51,376 nt of DNA from Rhodobacterales bacterium UBA3080 (lineage in GTDB: Bacteria; Pseudomonadota; Alphaproteobacteria; Rhodobacterales; Rhodobacteraceae), in contig DFBM01000090.1 in the NCBI GenBank assembly GCA_002366645.1, positions 1-51,376 on the forward strand, read 5' to 3'. The translations under genes and the position numbers were made by a program. A model generated the notes under the pieces. It worked only from the letters and a program-made list of their open reading frames with translations. It ran no database searches and was not told the DNA's origin. This document shows positions 49,926 to 51,376 of this stretch, one piece after another. The stretch's first letter is position 1. The number at the start of each line of letters is the position of its first letter.

Positions 49926-51136
49926 GTGATTTGAACATCATTTCTGCTGAAGGTGTGGCCGGACAACGACTTGTTGTTCGCGCCGACCTGAACGCACCGG
50001 TTCAGGACGGCAGGGTTTCTGACGGCACCCGCATCGAGCGGTTCGCGGCGGGTATCAAGCCACTTCTGGATGCTGGTGCGCGCATCACGGTTCTTTCCCA
50101 TTTCGGCCGTCCCAAGGGCGAGCGGAACATGGATTACACCATCGCGCCTATCGTTCCGGCGCTGGCCGAGGCTCTCGGGCAGTCGGTTAGCTTTGCGGAT
50201 GATTGTAAAGGTGCGGCGGCTGTTTTGGCCTCCGAAAATCTGGCAAACGGCGAGATCATGCTTTGCGAAAACGTGCGGTTTTATCCGGGCGAAGAAGCCA
50301 ATGATGCTAGTTTTGCGGCTGAATTGGCCAAGCTTGGCGATGTGTATGTGAATGACGCCTTCTCGGCAGCGCACCGTGCGCATGCTTCGACGGCGGCCAT
50401 CACAACGTTGCTTCCAGCCTATGCAGGGCCCTTGATGGCCGAGGAAATTGCGGCGCTTACCGCAGCATTGGAAGACCCGAAACGTCCGGCAGTTGCCGTT
50501 GTTGGTGGCGCTAAAGTTTCATCCAAGATCGCGGTATTGAAAAACCTTGTTGGTAAAGTTGATGCGGTTGTCGTTGGCGGTGGTATGGCGAATACGTTCA
50601 TGCTGGCCGATGGAAATCCAATCGGTAAATCGTTGAGTGAGCCGGATCAGGTTCCAACTGTGCATGAAATTCGCGAACTGGCTGCCAAGGCTGGTTGCAA
50701 GATCATTCTGCCTGTTGACGTGGTTTGCGCCTATGATTTCGCGCCAAATGCCAAGAACATCACCACCGATCTGGATGGTTGTCCGGACGATGCGATGATT
50801 TTGGATGCTGGCCCTAAGTCGGTTGAAATGATTTCCGAAGAATTCGCTAATGCCAAAACGATCCTCTGGAATGGTCCGATGGGCGCGTTCGAGATGGAGC
50901 CGTTTGACATGGCGACTGTCGCGCTAGCCAAAAAGGCCGCCGAACTAACTAAGGCTGGAACACTGGCATCCATTGCAGGCGGTGGAGATACCGTTGCTGC
51001 GTTGAATGTTGCCGGTGCCGCTGATGATTTCACATATGTCTCCACCGCTGGTGGTGCTTTTCTTGAATGGCTGGAGGGCAAAGAACTGCCCGCTATCGCA
51101 GCCCTACGCCGCGCAGCGGCAAAAACTAAAGGATAA
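49922..51136 (+). CDS. pgk: phosphoglycerate kinase (CbbK)
   Basis: A 404-residue kinase that forms 1,3-bisphosphoglycerate from 3-phosphoglycerate in the Calvin cycle or the reverse in glycolysis. The start is GTG, overlapping the gap stop. Family blocks: RLVVRADLNAPVQDGRVSD, LSHFGRPKGER, LCENVRFYPGEEAND, NDAFSAAHRAHAST, AVVGGAKVSSKIAVL, WNGPMGAFEMEPFD and the C-terminal SIAGGGDTVAAL. Length is normal. The aldolase gene follows after six bases. Confidence 0.96.
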   Translation: MSDLNIISAEGVAGQRLVVRADLNAPVQDGRVSDGTRIERFAAGIKPLLDAGARITVLSHFGRPKGERNMDYTIAPIVPALAEALGQSVSFADDCKGAAAVLASENLANGEIMLCENVRFYPGEEANDASFAAELAKLGDVYVNDAFSAAHRAHASTAAITTLLPAYAGPLMAEEIAALTAALEDPKRPAVAVVGGAKVSSKIAVLKNLVGKVDAVVVGGGMANTFMLADGNPIGKSLSEPDQVPTVHEIRELAAKAGCKIILPVDVVCAYDFAPNAKNITTDLDGCPDDAMILDAGPKSVEMISEEFANAKTILWNGPMGAFEMEPFDMATVALAKKAAELTKAGTLASIAGGGDTVAALNVAGAADDFTYVSTAGGAFLEWLEGKELPAIAALRRAAAKTKG

Positions 51137-51142
51137 TATCAA

Positions 51143-51376
51143 ATGGCCCTTATTACCCTTCGCCAATTGCTGGATCACGCAGCCGAGAATGACTACGGCA
51201 TGCCTGCGTTCAACATCAACAACATGGAACAAGGCATCGCCATCATGAAGGCGGCACAAAAGGTTAACGCTCCGGTTATCATGCAGGCATCCCGCGGTGC
51301 GCGCTCCTACGCCGGTGACATCATGTTGCAGCACATTATTCAGGCGCTTTCCGAAATGTATCCGGATATTCCTGTG
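51143..51376 (+). CDS. cbbA: class II fructose-1,6-bisphosphate aldolase, N-terminal part (CbbA)
   Basis: The first 78 residues of a class II (metal-dependent) aldolase, cut by the right edge of the window. It reads MALITLRQLLDHAAENDYG then MPAFNINNMEQGIAIMKAA and VNAPVIMQASRGARSYAGD, matching the CbbA/Fba subfamily found in cbb operons. It condenses triose phosphates to fructose 1,6-bisphosphate. ATG 51143 is preceded by AAAGGA. It is the sixth gene of the cbb operon. Confidence 0.93.
   Translation, partial: MALITLRQLLDHAAENDYGMPAFNINNMEQGIAIMKAAQKVNAPVIMQASRGARSYAGDIMLQHIIQALSEMYPDIPV

Overview
This window is a chromosomal segment from an alphaproteobacterium, most likely a member of the Rhodobacterales (Roseobacter/Rhodobacter relatives) with a G+C content that looks close to half by eye. 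The evidence is gene content and order: TimA/Tim44-like, DUF2125 and Smr genes; the block dnaQ-coaE-aroE-maf-ppsR facing hemE-hemJ-rho-mnmE-mnmG-rsmG-parA-parB; then hemW-rdgB-rph facing hrcA-grpE. No rRNA, tRNA, CRISPR array, insertion sequence or prophage was recognised.

Region by region. 1-8.3 kb: the last codons of dut, a CymR-like Rrf2 regulator beside cysK, a small membrane protein, a MoeB/ThiF-type E1 enzyme, a D-2-hydroxyacid dehydrogenase, two exported proteins (SH3 and DUF2125), Smr, a Tim44-like protein, FxsA and SecB. 8.3-20.7 kb: a probable chromosomal replication origin (11882-12211) between the leftward ppsR operon and rightward hemE. It has a perfect DnaA box, several near matches and a tandem 9-mer. 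All flanking genes from dnaQ to parB are transcribed away from it. Two perfect parS sites lie in mnmG and rsmG, and a third with one mismatch lies in hemW. 20.7-31.3 kb: housekeeping genes (DUF454, hemW, RidA, rdgB, rph, hrcA, grpE, a methyltransferase, comF, grxC, a nitrilase-family amidase, a MarR regulator, ubiG, prolyl iminopeptidase, a membrane protein). 31.3-36.2 kb: a leftward set of two short-chain dehydrogenases and a FadH-type dienoyl-CoA reductase, then dapB. 36.3-44 kb: rbfA, an unusual tandem-duplicated sulfotransferase-like protein, truB, a GNAT acetyltransferase, a DUF1643 protein, about 0.7 kb of decayed genes, a 36-residue basic protein with a very strong ribosome binding site, rpsO and pnp.

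44-51.4 kb: a Calvin-Benson-Bassham gene cluster. A divergent LysR regulator (CbbR-like) faces fructose-1,6-bisphosphatase, phosphoribulokinase, transketolase, glyceraldehyde-3-phosphate dehydrogenase, phosphoglycerate kinase and the start of class II fructose-bisphosphate aldolase, which runs off the right edge. Phosphoribulokinase has essentially no other role, so CO2 fixation is a strong inference. RuBisCO itself is not in the window and may lie just downstream.

The least explained parts are the two-domain sulfotransferase between rbfA and truB, and the 40.36-41.20 kb stretch. That stretch holds a degraded LssY_C-type gene on the minus strand, a frameshifted 3' fragment of a second DUF1643 gene, and the small basic protein gene. 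I did not find a clearly new multi-gene system.
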